This document shows, piece after piece, positions 18,791-28,298 of a DNA stretch of 64,000 nucleotides. Below the pieces are notes generated by a model, which was given only the letters and a program-made list of their open reading frames with translations, was not told the DNA's origin and ran no database searches. The stretch's first letter is position 1; each line of letters opens with the position of its first letter. The stretch is from Anaerolineales bacterium (lineage in GTDB: Bacteria; Chloroflexota; Anaerolineae; 4572-78; J111), in contig JACKAT010000026.1 in the NCBI GenBank assembly GCA_020634935.1, positions 1 through 64,000 of the forward strand, written 5' to 3'. Made by a program: the position numbers and the translations under genes.

Positions 18791-18991
18791 AAATCCTATT
18801 ATGATCAGTAGACCGCATCATCCAAATAGATCGAGGGAGGTCGTATCGAAAGGGGCAATTGCGGTCTACTGATTTTTTGTTAAACTTTCATTACCGCTCG
18901 ACCACGATGACGATGATACTTCCGGGCGCACCTGCCAACCACTATGCCACGCCCTGGGATTTTCCCCCCGGTGGTCGGGTAGACCGCCTCA

Positions 18992-19192
18992 TTGATAGTA
19001 TGGCTTCCCCAGACCAAATGCCCCATCTGCCTCATTTTGAAACCGATGGAAAGCGGCTACATCAGAACGCGCCTAAGTCATCTGGCCAACGATGAGACCT
19101 TGACCGAAACTTATCAACAATTTCACCCCTCTACCGGCCCTCTTCTACGTATTGGCGCTGCTGAACGCGGGCGTATTTGGCGTAATTTTTAG
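18992..19192 (+). pseudogene. Possible gene remnant with a CPIC motif
   Basis: A 66-codon frame contains TKCPICLILKPMESGYIRTR followed by LSHLANDETLTETY. It reads like the Cys-x-x-Cys opening of DUF6062-type proteins, but stops after about 60 residues and has no ribosome-binding site. Probably a truncated remnant. The rest of the 18791-19305 spacer has a GTTAAACT promoter-like site near 18889 and an inverted repeat at 19210-19275. Confidence 0.3.
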
Positions 19193-19209
19193 TTAATCCT
19201 GAAACCTAT

Positions 19210-19275
19210 ATAATTAACCTCAGTTGCTACCTGGCCGCGAACAAAACCTGACAGGGGAGCAACTTGAGTTAATTA
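19210..19275. repeat. Imperfect inverted repeat
   Basis: Arms TAATTAACCTCAGTTGCTAC and AGCAACTTGAGTTAATTA, similar to the outer arms of the element at 5444-5606. It lies directly upstream of the YihY gene. Confidence 0.7.
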
Positions 19276-19305
19276 GTATGACGATTGGAGAGGAGGTGTA
19301 ATCGA

Positions 19306-20229
19306 ATGAGTTTACTGAACAAATTAAAAGCCCTGGGTATGGATACGGTGAATTTATACAACGAGAGTATCCCTTCACGCTCGGCGGCAGCGCTGGCTTA
19401 CCGGGCGGTTTTCTCGTTGGCGCCGTTACTGTTAATTGCCACCATGATTCTGGGCATTTTTGTCGGCCGGACGGCCGCCCAAGAACAAATCAACTCAGCG
19501 TTAGAAAAAGTTCTGACCGAAGAGTCGGCGGCGATGGTCGAAGACTCGGTGCAGACCATTTTTCAACAAACCGGCGCCGGAATTACGCTCACCTCGTTGC
19601 TGGGGCTGGCGCTTTTAGCTTATGGGGCGTCGGCCTTGTTTAAGGAGCTAAAGATTGCCCTGCATGCGGTTTGGGGCTTGCCGCCCGCCCCCAAAAAGGG
19701 CCTTAAGGCGAATATCATCTCGCAAGTGACGGCCGTGGTTATGGTATTGATGATCGGCTTCTTTTTTCTGCTGTTGATCGTGATTAATCTGGTTATCTCA
19801 CTGTTGGACAGCTACATTTTTTATGGTGAACTGGGCATATTGCAATGGGGTAGTCTTTTGGGCTCAATCCTGGTCGTGGCGCTGCTTATTGGCTTTATGT
19901 ACCGCGTGATACCGGATATAACCCTGCCCTGGTCCGATTTGTGGGTGGGCGCACTGGTGACAACAATTCTCATGATGATTGGGATCTGGGGCATCAAACT
20001 GTATTTAACGCACAGCAATGTCGGCTCGGCGGCCGGTACGGCGGGGGCCTTAATTATCATGCTGTTGGGTATTTATTACGCCGCCCAGGTGTTTTTGTTC
20101 GGGGCCAGCTTTGTGGCGGGCTATGCCAAGAATTTTGGCTCAGAAAGAGCGTCGCAGGCCTTGGCGATGTTTGCCGGCGCCAAAACGGAGCCGGACAACC
20201 GGGAAAATTTGGAGAGCGCCTCCCCTTAA
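19306..20229 (+). CDS. YihY/BrkB-family membrane protein
   Basis: 307 aa. Six predicted helices and family signatures: the N-terminal AALAYRAVFSLAPLLLIATM, the central LLAYGASALFKELKIALHAV, and a later PDITLPWSDLWVGALVTT. The family was once called RNase BN, but members are membrane proteins of unknown transport role. Start at 19306 is chosen for GGAGGTG seven bases upstream. An upstream TTG is unlikely. Downstream is a tandem-repeat array. Confidence 0.93.
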   Translation: MSLLNKLKALGMDTVNLYNESIPSRSAAALAYRAVFSLAPLLLIATMILGIFVGRTAAQEQINSALEKVLTEESAAMVEDSVQTIFQQTGAGITLTSLLGLALLAYGASALFKELKIALHAVWGLPPAPKKGLKANIISQVTAVVMVLMIGFFFLLLIVINLVISLLDSYIFYGELGILQWGSLLGSILVVALLIGFMYRVIPDITLPWSDLWVGALVTTILMMIGIWGIKLYLTHSNVGSAAGTAGALIIMLLGIYYAAQVFLFGASFVAGYAKNFGSERASQALAMFAGAKTEPDNRENLESASP

Positions 20230-20327
20230 TAGGCCCCCTCCCCGCTACGTAGAGGATGGGGGGTAAAACCCTGATGTTTGCAAAGGAACGGCTTTTTTGG
20301 TTCAAAAAAGGAGGGTAAAACGTTTTG

Positions 20328-20575
20328 GGTCCCCTTTTTGCCGCAAAAAAGCAGGTCAAACACAAAATGGTCCCTTTTTTGTCGCAAAAAAGCAGGTCAA
20401 ACACAAAAAGGTCCCTTTTTTGTCGCAAAAAAGCAGGTCTCACGTAAAAAGGTCCCTTTTTTGTCGCAAAAAAGCAGGTCAAACACAAAAAGGTCCCTTT
20501 TTTGTCGCAAAAAAGCAGGTCTCACTCAAAATGATCGTTTTTTCGCCGCAGAAAAGAAGGTCAAATACAAAAAGA
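20328..20575. repeat. Tandem repeat, about 6 x 41 bp
   Basis: Units start at 20328, 20369, 20410, 20451 and 20492, with a diverged copy at 20533. Each contains the hairpin CTTTTTTGTCGCAAAAAAG. A 41-bp period shifts frame each unit, so the apparent ORFs across it are artefacts. It follows the YihY gene and might terminate transcription. Confidence 0.94.
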
Positions 20576-20744
20576 GCGTTTTTTTAATGTCACTACTCAG
20601 CAATCGATGCCAACATGAGTAATATCCGCGAACGAATTCGCAGCCTGATAAAAGGAACGTATTGAAAACACGTTAAGGGGAACCAAATAACCTGTTTATG
20701 AAGATTAAGAATTTAATCTGGGTTACAACCTTGCCGTTCCCCGC

Positions 20745-20876
20745 AGCACGGGCCTAAAGACCCGTGCTGAGAGAACGAAGCCCTGTCGGGCTAAGCTTGT
20801 GCCATCTGAGGGCGCTTTAGCGTCCTTCGCTCTTTCAACGCGATGGCTTTAGCCTCGCGTTTGTTGGCCCGGCGTC
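20745..20876. repeat. Dispersed repeat, intact copy
   Basis: Opens with the hairpin AGCACGGG/CCCGTGCT and continues through CTTTAGCGTCCTTCGCTC and CGATGGCTTTAGCCTCGCG. The same sequence occurs in reverse orientation at 41754-42035, where it is split by a small insertion. No coding potential. The rest of the 20576-20986 spacer holds nothing I recognise. Confidence 0.88.
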
Positions 20877-20986
20877 CCATGTTTATTTTCTTAACTTTCA
20901 TCAACAGGTTTTCTTTAGCGGCGACCGAATTGATTCGGTGGCGATAGGCTAACTCTTATGGGCGTTAATAAAAGACGCAAAATCTT

Positions 20987-22324
20987 ATGAAAAATTCACC
21001 CGCATCAAACGAGGATACATCGGAACAGGTCAGTCTATTTGGCGCCATCGCTATTGGGGTTGGCGGTATGGTTGGCGGCGGTATTTTTGCGGTACTAGGG
21101 CTGGCCGTCGAATTGGCGGGTGGAGCGGTGCCTATTTCGTTCTTGATCGCCGGTTTGATTGCCCTGGTAACGGCCTATTCATACGCCAAGCTGTCGGTTG
21201 TGTATCCCAGTAAAGGAGGTACGGTTATCTTTGTCGATCAGGCTTTTGGCATCAACTTCCTGACCGGCAGCACTAATAACTTACTGTGGGTCAGCTATAT
21301 CGTCACGCTCGCCTTATATGCGGTAGCTTTTGGCAACTACGCCGCCACCTTTCTCCCGGACAGCCTGCAAAGCCCGTGGCTGAATCATATCCTTATTAGT
21401 GTCGGCATTATTTTACCCATGCTCCTCAATCTTCTAAGCGCGTCCCTTATCAGCAAGACGGAAACTTATGTCGTCATTATCAAAATCGCTATTTTGCTGT
21501 TAGTCATCGTGGCCGGATTTAGCGCTATAAATCCGGCTCGGCTCACGCCCAACACCTGGAAGCCTTTGCCCCAATTATTTGGAGCAGGTATGATTATCTT
21601 TGTGGCCTATGAAGGCTTCGAACTCATTGCCAACACCGCCCAATCGGTCAAAAATTATCGCGTGACGCTACCCCGGGCTTATTATGGAGCGGTTATATTT
21701 GTAATTATCCTCTACGTCCTGATTGCGATTGTCACGGCCGGTTCGTTAACCAGCGAACAAGTCAAGGCGTCCAGCGATTTTGCCCTGGCGGCGGCGGCCC
21801 AACCTGCGCTGGGCCAATTCGGCTTTACGCTGGTGGCGGTTTCGGCGGTTCTGGCAACCTTTTCCGCCATCAACGCCACGCTTTACGGCTCGGCCCGTTT
21901 AAGCTATGTCATCGCCACCGAAGGTGAACTGCCCGCGTTTCTAGAGGACCGTGTGTGGAACCAGCCGGTCGTCGGCCTGCTCATTACCACCGCTCTGGCC
22001 TTGCTGCTGGCTAACATCGGCAACATCACCCAGATTTCAACGATGGCCAGCGCCGGATTTTTGATTATTTTTGGGATTGTCAACGCGGCCAATTTTATTT
22101 TAGCCGAGGCGGTTGGCAGTCATAAACTTTTGGCGGGCTTTGGGGTGCTAGCTTGTGCTGCGGCCCTCATCACCTTATGCTGGAGCAGTTACCAAAGTAA
22201 TCCCATCCAACTGGTGGTTTTGGTGGCCATGGTTGGCGTCGCGATGATGATGGAACTGCTTTATATTGTGTTTTGGAAAAGTCCGGGGAAATTATTCCGG
22301 CTGCTGCACCCGTATAATCGGTAA
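20987..22324 (+). CDS. APC-family amino acid permease
   Basis: 445 aa with about twelve predicted helices. The first helix region AIGVGGMVGGGIFAVLGLAV and SYAKLSVVYPSKGGTV are typical of the amino acid-polyamine-organocation superfamily, which moves amino acids using ion gradients or exchange. The ATG at 20987 has only a weak ribosome-binding sequence. Substrate cannot be assigned. No operon partner: repeat-filled spacers lie on both sides. Confidence 0.9.
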   Translation: MKNSPASNEDTSEQVSLFGAIAIGVGGMVGGGIFAVLGLAVELAGGAVPISFLIAGLIALVTAYSYAKLSVVYPSKGGTVIFVDQAFGINFLTGSTNNLLWVSYIVTLALYAVAFGNYAATFLPDSLQSPWLNHILISVGIILPMLLNLLSASLISKTETYVVIIKIAILLLVIVAGFSAINPARLTPNTWKPLPQLFGAGMIIFVAYEGFELIANTAQSVKNYRVTLPRAYYGAVIFVIILYVLIAIVTAGSLTSEQVKASSDFALAAAAQPALGQFGFTLVAVSAVLATFSAINATLYGSARLSYVIATEGELPAFLEDRVWNQPVVGLLITTALALLLANIGNITQISTMASAGFLIIFGIVNAANFILAEAVGSHKLLAGFGVLACAAALITLCWSSYQSNPIQLVVLVAMVGVAMMMELLYIVFWKSPGKLFRLLHPYNR

Positions 22325-22390
22325 CACGACGAATAAGTGCGAAAGAAAGGCGGAGGGTTAAGGACATTATCGGGAGATCGCAATATTTGC

Positions 22391-22497
22391 CCTCATCCAA
22401 ATGGATGACCCGATCTCCTACATCTGTCTGAGGCTGTTGTGATGAGTAAAAATCATCTATCTGCCCGATACGCATTTAACCTTATAAATGTTAAACT
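22391..22497 (+). promoter_or_regulatory. Candidate promoter region shared with 53.75 kb
   Basis: CCTCATCCAAATGGA, then 51 bp later ATGAGTAAAAATCATC, then 48 bp from that ATGAG to GTTAAACT. The same three boxes with nearly equal spacing occur at 53753-53857 upstream of a receiver gene, and the last two at 51155-51209. Here they lie upstream of the SARP-like regulator. The GTTAAACT box could be the -10 element. Confidence 0.45.
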
Positions 22498-22617
22498 AAG
22501 CAGGGGAAATTGCGAAAAGTTAAGGCCTTAATAGCGCGGCTAAGTCAATCCTCGTTTTTGATAAACGCTTTAGGCTATATGAGGGACACTACCTTTGCAC
22601 TTTAAAGTATTATGACC

Positions 22618-22698
22618 AGAAACCCGGTTTTTTAGCGTTAAAAAGAGGCGCTTTTGGCCTCAAAAGATTATCCATTAGGTCTCAAAAACCGGGTTTCT
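22618..22698. repeat. Inverted repeat AGAAACCCGG...CCGGGTTTCT
   Basis: Perfect 15-bp arms AGAAACCCGGTTTTT and AAAAACCGGGTTTCT with a 51-bp loop, 33 bp upstream of the SARP gene. It could form an mRNA hairpin in its leader. Confidence 0.85.
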
Positions 22699-22730
22699 AA
22701 AAAGAGTGCAACCATAGTGATGGGGACTCA

Positions 22731-24869
22731 ATGATGTCAGATCCACTAAAATTGTCCTTTCTGGGGACGCCACAGGTCATATTACCGAATGGTGAGGCGG
22801 CCAGATTTGCCGTGGACAACGCCTTGTTGCTGCTGGCCTATTTGGCGCTCGACCCGGCCAAGGCTCACCGGCGGGAGGAATTGGCCGCCATGTTTTACAC
22901 CGACTCCACCGAGAAGCAAGCCAGCCAAAACTTACGCCAAACCTTGAAACGCTTGCGCCAAACCATTAAAGATGACGACGACCTTAATGCTTATCTGTTA
23001 AGCACTATTCAAACCTTGCAATTCAACGCCGCCAGCTCAACTTGGTTGGATGTGAGCGAATTCAAGGCGTTAATCACAGCCACCCAGCAACACCGGCATC
23101 GCCGGCTGGAGGCTTGTCGCGATTGTATGGCTCAACTGGCTCAAGCGGTAGCGCTGTACCGGGGCGATCTTTTAGAGGGGATTGGCCGGCGCGACGACAC
23201 GCCTTTAGTGGATTGGTTAGAAACCACCCGCGACAACTTGCAGCGACAGGTGGTCAACGCCCTGCACGCCCTGGCCCGCTATTACTTGGCCCGCCGGCAG
23301 TTTGCCGAAACCGAACAGTGTACCACCCGGCTGCTACATTTCGACGCACTGGATGAAGAGGCGCTGCGGCTGCAAATGCACACTTTAGTGCTGCGCGGCG
23401 AGCGGAATCAAGCGCTCAAGCGCTACCGCCAGTTCAGGAACAAGCTGCAAGCTGAACTTGACCTGGAACCGGCCCCGGAAACAGTCAAAATGGCTCGAGC
23501 GATTCAAGCCGGCAACACCCCGCAGTTGAAACTGATCCAATTCCAGCGCAGTGACCGCCTTTTGACGTATCAAAAAGTGAGCGCTTCCGCTTTGCCTAAT
23601 ATCCTGGTCCCCTTTATAGGCCGGGAGACAGAGTTACAGCAAATTACGCGCTATTTAGCCAGCCAAGACTGCCGGCTGATTACATTGGTCGGTCCGGGCG
23701 GCGTCGGCAAAACCCGGCTGGCCATGCGGGCCGCCGCTGATGACGCCCCGGAATGGATTCACGGCGCCTGGCTGGCTTCTCTGGACGATGTCTCTCCAGA
23801 CGACCTGGAAACGACAATCGCCGGTGCGCTGGGGCTGTCAACTCGCCACAACCGCCTCCGGGCGCGGCTGTATGACCATCTGCGCGAAAAAGAGCTGCTG
23901 CTGCTGCTCGATAACTTCGAACAACTGATGAGCCGCACCAACCTGGTCAAGTCCTTGTTAGACTATGCTCCCGATTTAAAGATAATCGTCACCTCACGCG
24001 AGCAGTTGGGCATTCGCGGCGAACAGGTTATTCAAGTTAGAGGTTTGAATTTCCCCAATGACAATGAATTAAGCGCTCTGGATGAGGCCGCGTTGACAGA
24101 CTGGAGCCAAACCTACAGCGCCGTACAGCTTTTTCTGGAAAATGCGCGGCGGGTTAGCCCCGGTTTTTGGCTCGGCGCCCATAACCTGCCCGCTATTATC
24201 CGCATCTGTCAGCAGGTGGCCGGGCTGCCGCTGGCCATCGAACTGGCCTCGGCCTGGGTTCGCATTTTTTCCTGCGACGAAATCGCGGGCCGGCTGGAGC
24301 AAAACCTGACCCTGCTGCGGCGCAGAACCAGCGATGTACCGGGCCGCCACGCCAGTATGGAAGCGGTCTTTGAACATTCCTGGAGTTTGCTGCCGGATGA
24401 GGGGCGAAATGTGCTGAGAAAATTAGCCATCTTTCGAGGCAAGTTTTCGCTCGACGCAGCGGAGACCATCGCCGGAACTTCGCCGGAGCAACTGGCTATG
24501 CTGATTGACAAATCTCTTCTGCGCCGGCAGGCCCCCACTTATTTTGACCTGCATCCCCTCTTAAAAAAATACGCCTTCGCCAAGCTGATGCAAATTCGCC
24601 AACTGTTCGAGGAGTTGGCTCAGCAGCACGGTAATTATTATCTAAATCTGGCCGCAGACTGGGCTAATCTATATGCTCAAAGGCCGGATGAGGATCTTGC
24701 TGATATCCAAGTTGAATGGGAAAATATCGACGCGGCCGTGCAGTGGGCGACGACAACGCAACAGTTGGCGGCTTTTATCCAGCAGTTGCCCGGTTTGGCT
24801 CTCTTTCTCGAGCAACGAAGGCAAGTGGTCACGCAAATGTCACACGCTAGTGATATAGTGGGGGTGTGA
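22731..24869 (+). CDS. SARP-like regulator (wHTH-BTAD-NB-ARC), TPR region absent
   Basis: 712 aa. N-terminal winged helix (about 1-100), BTAD domain (about 105-255), then an STAND-type ATPase opening with FIGRETELQQITRYLASQ, Walker A GPGGVGKTRL (about 321) and Walker B LLLLLDNFEQL. Relatives usually continue with several hundred residues of TPR sensor. This one stops right after VEWENIDAAVQWA, so the sensor is missing or reduced. The last codons, including GTC ACG CAA ATG TCA CAC, double as the direct-repeat operator of the next gene. I infer that it activates the export and peptide operons through that repeat, which occurs at three promoters nearby. A second possible ATG lies one codon later. 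Confidence 0.88.
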   Translation: MMSDPLKLSFLGTPQVILPNGEAARFAVDNALLLLAYLALDPAKAHRREELAAMFYTDSTEKQASQNLRQTLKRLRQTIKDDDDLNAYLLSTIQTLQFNAASSTWLDVSEFKALITATQQHRHRRLEACRDCMAQLAQAVALYRGDLLEGIGRRDDTPLVDWLETTRDNLQRQVVNALHALARYYLARRQFAETEQCTTRLLHFDALDEEALRLQMHTLVLRGERNQALKRYRQFRNKLQAELDLEPAPETVKMARAIQAGNTPQLKLIQFQRSDRLLTYQKVSASALPNILVPFIGRETELQQITRYLASQDCRLITLVGPGGVGKTRLAMRAAADDAPEWIHGAWLASLDDVSPDDLETTIAGALGLSTRHNRLRARLYDHLREKELLLLLDNFEQLMSRTNLVKSLLDYAPDLKIIVTSREQLGIRGEQVIQVRGLNFPNDNELSALDEAALTDWSQTYSAVQLFLENARRVSPGFWLGAHNLPAIIRICQQVAGLPLAIELASAWVRIFSCDEIAGRLEQNLTLLRRRTSDVPGRHASMEAVFEHSWSLLPDEGRNVLRKLAIFRGKFSLDAAETIAGTSPEQLAMLIDKSLLRRQAPTYFDLHPLLKKYAFAKLMQIRQLFEELAQQHGNYYLNLAADWANLYAQRPDEDLADIQVEWENIDAAVQWATTTQQLAAFIQQLPGLALFLEQRRQVVTQMSHASDIVGV
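24828..24859 (+). promoter_or_regulatory. SARP-type operator/promoter of the export operon
   Basis: Heptamer GTCACGC (24828-24834), 4-bp spacer, heptamer GTCACAC (24839-24845), 8 bp, then -10 box TATAGT (24854-24859). Direct heptamers at 11-bp periodicity placed 8 bp before the -10 is the geometry described for SARP activators such as ActII-ORF4. It lies inside the 3' end of the regulator gene and just before the HlyD-like gene. Confidence 0.8.
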
Positions 24870-24877
24870 GGTGAACC

Positions 24878-25366
24878 GTGTCGCTGTCATTTTCTCGATC
24901 GCTGCGCTCGCTCCAACAAGATAGTTTTGGTCCGGCTCTGGCGGCGCTCATTGTCACCAGCCTGCTGCTCATGGCCTGGAGCGCCTGGTTTTTTCTGGCC
25001 AAAGTTACTTTATATGAAACCAGCCGCGATTTTTCCGTGCAGCGCGACGGTTCGCTGCAAGTTAATTTCCCCCCGGAAGCCCTGGCCCGGCTGCGCCCCG
25101 GCCAGGCGGCTACCCTTCGGCTGGCGAACGGCTCTGCTCCGGAAGGGCAAACTTTTTCCGCTCAAGTGATGGATACCCCGGCGGCAAACGACCAGACCAG
25201 CCAAGTGGAGCTGTACGTCTTCTCGCCCGAACCCATTCAACCAGGCCAGACCGGTCAGGTCCAGGTCGAAGTCGATCACGTCTCGCCGGCCATGCTGGTG
25301 CTGCGCTCGGCCGGCCAATTTGTGGATGATCCCAAACTAACGCTCAGCCCGCAACAACCGGAATAA
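24878..25366 (+). CDS. Short HlyD-like adaptor of an NHLP-type exporter
   Basis: 162 aa. One N-terminal membrane helix (ALIVTSLLLMAWSAWFFLAK) and a beta-rich outer part with LRPGQAATLRLANG and IQPGQTGQVQVEVD, the paired barrel-like motifs of membrane-fusion proteins. It is much shorter than full HlyD proteins and lacks a coiled-coil hairpin. GTG start with GAGGTGA upstream. Its stop overlaps the next ATG by one base (TAATG), so it is coupled to the C39-ABC transporter. Probable role: periplasmic or outer-face adaptor for peptide export. Confidence 0.75.
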   Translation: MSLSFSRSLRSLQQDSFGPALAALIVTSLLLMAWSAWFFLAKVTLYETSRDFSVQRDGSLQVNFPPEALARLRPGQAATLRLANGSAPEGQTFSAQVMDTPAANDQTSQVELYVFSPEPIQPGQTGQVQVEVDHVSPAMLVLRSAGQFVDDPKLTLSPQQPE

Positions 25367-28143
25367 TGGTCGCCTTGCCGGAAAAGCGTTTTTTTGTCCC
25401 CGAAGTCATTCAAACCTCCCAGATGGACTGCGGGCCGGCTTCGCTTAAAGCGTTGCTAGAAGGCTTTGGTATTGCCGCCTCATATGGCCGCCTCCGCGAA
25501 GCCTGCCAGACCTCAGTGGACGGCACCTCGATTGATACTTTAGAAGAACTCATGCTTCAACTCGGCTTGGAAGCCGAACAAATCATGCTGCCGGCCGATC
25601 ACGTCCTGCTGCCGGAGAGTGAGGCTTTACCGGCGATTATCGTGGTCCGTCTGCCCAACGGCCTAACCCACTTTGTGGTGGTCTGGAGTTGCCACGCCAA
25701 TTGGGTCCAGGTGATGGACCCCGGCGCGGGCCGGCAGTGGAAAACGAAGCAGCAATTTTTGCGCGACTTATTTCTGCACCGCTTTCCCGTACCGGCTGAG
25801 GCCTGGCGAGAGTGGGCTGGCTCACCCGGTTTTCTCCAGCCCCTCCACCGGCGGCTGCGTGACCTAAACCTGCCGGAAGCGACCCTTACCGGGCTAACCT
25901 ACCAGGCGATTGAGGACTCCGGCTGGCGTTCGCTGGCCGCTCTGGATGCGGCGACGCGGATGGCGGCGGCTATTGTCCGCGCCGGTGGGTTAGAAGCGGG
26001 CGAAGAAGCCGGGCGGGTTATCGAACGCTGCTTTCTAGACAACCGGACACCGCCGAGGCTCGATGGCGGGGACCCGGCTGTTTTGCCGATTCCGCCGCTC
26101 TACTGGTCGGTCACGCCGCTGGCTGACAGCTATCAGCCGGAAACCGTCGCCGGGGAAACCGGTGAAGCGCCAACCGAACAACTGCTGCTGCACGGGGCAG
26201 TCTTGGTCCGCGTCACCGGCCGGCGAGTCGAGCCTGCCGCCGGCCTGGATGAAGCGATAACCGAACCGGCGCCGCTGCCGCCCGAGTTAGCGGCCATCCT
26301 TCAGGAGCCGCCGCTTGACCCGATCCGGGAAGTGTGGCGGGCGCTGGGTCAGGACGGGCTGTTGACCCCGGCTGTATTGGCTGTGGCGCTGTTTATGGCT
26401 ACCTTGGCGGTGACTATTCAGGCGCTGCTCTTTCAGGGAGCGCTGCGCCTGAGCCAGAGCCTCGACCAAGGGGAGCAGCAGTATTTAAGCGGAGCTGTCG
26501 CCTTGTTTACGTTCTTGGTCGTGCTGCTGCTGTTAGAGTGGCCGATTGCCGCCACCACCCAACGGCTGGGCCGGCGGTTGGAAACCCGCCTGCGCATCGC
26601 CTTCTTGCAGAAGATTCCGCGCCTGAGCGACCGCTATTTTCACAGCCGATTGACGTCTGACATGACCCAACGCGCTTACGACCTGCGCCAACTCCGCACC
26701 CTGCCCTCTTTGGGGGTAGACCTGCTGCGGTTGGTGTTTCAACTCATATTGACCACAATCGGGGTGATTATCCTCCAACCCGGCAGTGCGCTGCTGGCCA
26801 TTCTGGCCACGGCGGCCTTCGTCACCCTGTCCTGGCTAACCAATCCCCTTCTGGAAGAGCGCGACCTGCGGCTGCGGTCGCACACCGGCGCGTTGAGCCG
26901 CTTTTATTTGGATGCCTTACTGGGCCTGATCCCGCTCCGGCTGCATGGGGCCGAGCGGGCCTTTCGACGCGAACATGAAGGGCTGCTGGTTGAGTGGACG
27001 CGCGCCGGGCAAAATTTTTCGCGGCTGTCGGTCGCGCTTCAAGGGGTCAACGCGCTGTTGTACACCGGCTTTGTGGTCTGGATCACTTTTTCCTACATTA
27101 TCAACGGCGGTGAAGTCAGCGGGGTGCTGCTGTTGTTTTATTGGGCGCTGAGCCTGCCCCTGCTGGGCCAACGCATCGCCGAAGTGGGGCAGCAGTATCC
27201 AACCCTACGCAACCGGGTAGTGCGGATATTGGAGCCGCTCGGCGCGCCGGATGAGGTTGAAACCGAACCCGCTGCCCCGGCCGCTGTTTCGGAAGAAGCC
27301 GCCGGATCGGCCGAGACGGAAAACCAAACCGGCGGCGTAGCCATTGAACTGCGCGATGTGACTGTTCAAGCGGGCGGGCATATCATCTTGCAAGGCATTA
27401 ACCTGACCTTGAACCCCGGCGACCATTTGGCCGTCGTCGGACCGTCCGGGGCAGGCAAATCGAGCCTGGTCGGGCTGCTGCTTGGCTGGCACAAACCGGC
27501 CGGCGGTGAGTGCTTGGTCGATGGCCACCCCCTGCGGGGCCAGCAGTTGGGCCACTTACGCCGGCAGACCGCCTGGGTCGATCCGGCGGTGCAGCTTTGG
27601 AACCGGACGCTGTTGGAGAATTTAACTTACGGCAGCGGAGTCGATCCTAATGCCGGCCAGAGCTTTGCTCTGGAGGCGGCCGATTTATACGATGTGGTTG
27701 AGCGGCTGGAAAACGGCCTCCAAACTCCTCTGGGCGAGGCCGGCGGCCTGGTTTCCGGGGGTGAAGGGCAGCGGGTGCGGCTGGGACGCATGATGAATCG
27801 CAGCGGGGTGCGGCTGGTCATTCTGGATGAGCCATTTCGTGGTTTAGATCGGGCCAAGCGGCGTGAGCTACTGGCCCGAGTGCGACGCCACTGGCGAGAC
27901 GCCACGCTGATTTGCATCACCCACGATGTCGGCGAGACCCAGGATTTTGAGCGGGTCATTGTTGTTGAGCAAGGCCAAATTATCGAAGAGGGGCCGCCAA
28001 AGGCTTTACTGAGCCGCCAATCGCGCTATCAGGCGCTGCTAAAGGCTGAAGAAGCGGTGCAGACCGGCCTCTGGCAAAGCGCTGCCTGGCGGCGGCTGTG
28101 GTTAGAAGGGGGTCGATTGACAGAGCAACATCACGAACAGTGA
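25366..28143 (+). CDS. C39 peptidase-ABC exporter (NHLP bacteriocin type)
   Basis: 925 aa. N-terminal C39 peptidase with Cys22 (QTSQMDCGPAS), His102 (LTHFVVVW) and Asp118 (MDPGAG), all catalytic residues present. A linker of about 200 residues follows, then a six-helix ABC membrane domain and an ATPase with Walker A GPSGAGKSS (about 692), signature VSGGEGQRVRLGR and Walker B LVILDEP. Such proteins remove leaders after a double-glycine-type site and export the rest. This is the likely processing enzyme for the small KVKT...AG peptides encoded at 28.3-29.6 and 37.7-38.1 kb. The extra linker between peptidase and transporter agrees with the NHLP peptidase/permease/ATPase family. Confidence 0.92.
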   Translation: MVALPEKRFFVPEVIQTSQMDCGPASLKALLEGFGIAASYGRLREACQTSVDGTSIDTLEELMLQLGLEAEQIMLPADHVLLPESEALPAIIVVRLPNGLTHFVVVWSCHANWVQVMDPGAGRQWKTKQQFLRDLFLHRFPVPAEAWREWAGSPGFLQPLHRRLRDLNLPEATLTGLTYQAIEDSGWRSLAALDAATRMAAAIVRAGGLEAGEEAGRVIERCFLDNRTPPRLDGGDPAVLPIPPLYWSVTPLADSYQPETVAGETGEAPTEQLLLHGAVLVRVTGRRVEPAAGLDEAITEPAPLPPELAAILQEPPLDPIREVWRALGQDGLLTPAVLAVALFMATLAVTIQALLFQGALRLSQSLDQGEQQYLSGAVALFTFLVVLLLLEWPIAATTQRLGRRLETRLRIAFLQKIPRLSDRYFHSRLTSDMTQRAYDLRQLRTLPSLGVDLLRLVFQLILTTIGVIILQPGSALLAILATAAFVTLSWLTNPLLEERDLRLRSHTGALSRFYLDALLGLIPLRLHGAERAFRREHEGLLVEWTRAGQNFSRLSVALQGVNALLYTGFVVWITFSYIINGGEVSGVLLLFYWALSLPLLGQRIAEVGQQYPTLRNRVVRILEPLGAPDEVETEPAAPAAVSEEAAGSAETENQTGGVAIELRDVTVQAGGHIILQGINLTLNPGDHLAVVGPSGAGKSSLVGLLLGWHKPAGGECLVDGHPLRGQQLGHLRRQTAWVDPAVQLWNRTLLENLTYGSGVDPNAGQSFALEAADLYDVVERLENGLQTPLGEAGGLVSGGEGQRVRLGRMMNRSGVRLVILDEPFRGLDRAKRRELLARVRRHWRDATLICITHDVGETQDFERVIVVEQGQIIEEGPPKALLSRQSRYQALLKAEEAVQTGLWQSAAWRRLWLEGGRLTEQHHEQ

Positions 28144-28145
28144 TC

Positions 28146-28244
28146 AGGCCTGACAGGTTTCTGGGCCAAAAGCTTGCGGCAAAAGTAACTATCGACCGCA
28201 AAATGATCGTCAAACACCCAAATTAATAAAAACCTGTCAGGCCT
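28146..28244. repeat. 15-bp inverted repeat between convergent genes
   Basis: AGGCCTGACAGGTTT and AAACCTGTCAGGCCT are perfect inverse copies 69 bp apart. They sit between the 3' ends of the plus-strand exporter and the minus-strand peptide operon and could serve as a bidirectional terminator or be another dispersed hairpin. Confidence 0.8.
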
Positions 28245-28298
28245 TTACTTTATTACTGATAATCACGTTTAGGCGACTATCACCTGCTCATTGACTGG

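Noticed and set aside
18859..19095. 78-aa ORF overlapping the CPIC remnant
   Set aside because: No ribosome-binding site or family resemblance. The other frame has the more protein-like motif.
20057..20622. ORFs of 96-143 codons around the 41-bp array
   Set aside because: The repeat shifts frame at every unit and one ORF runs antisense to the YihY gene.
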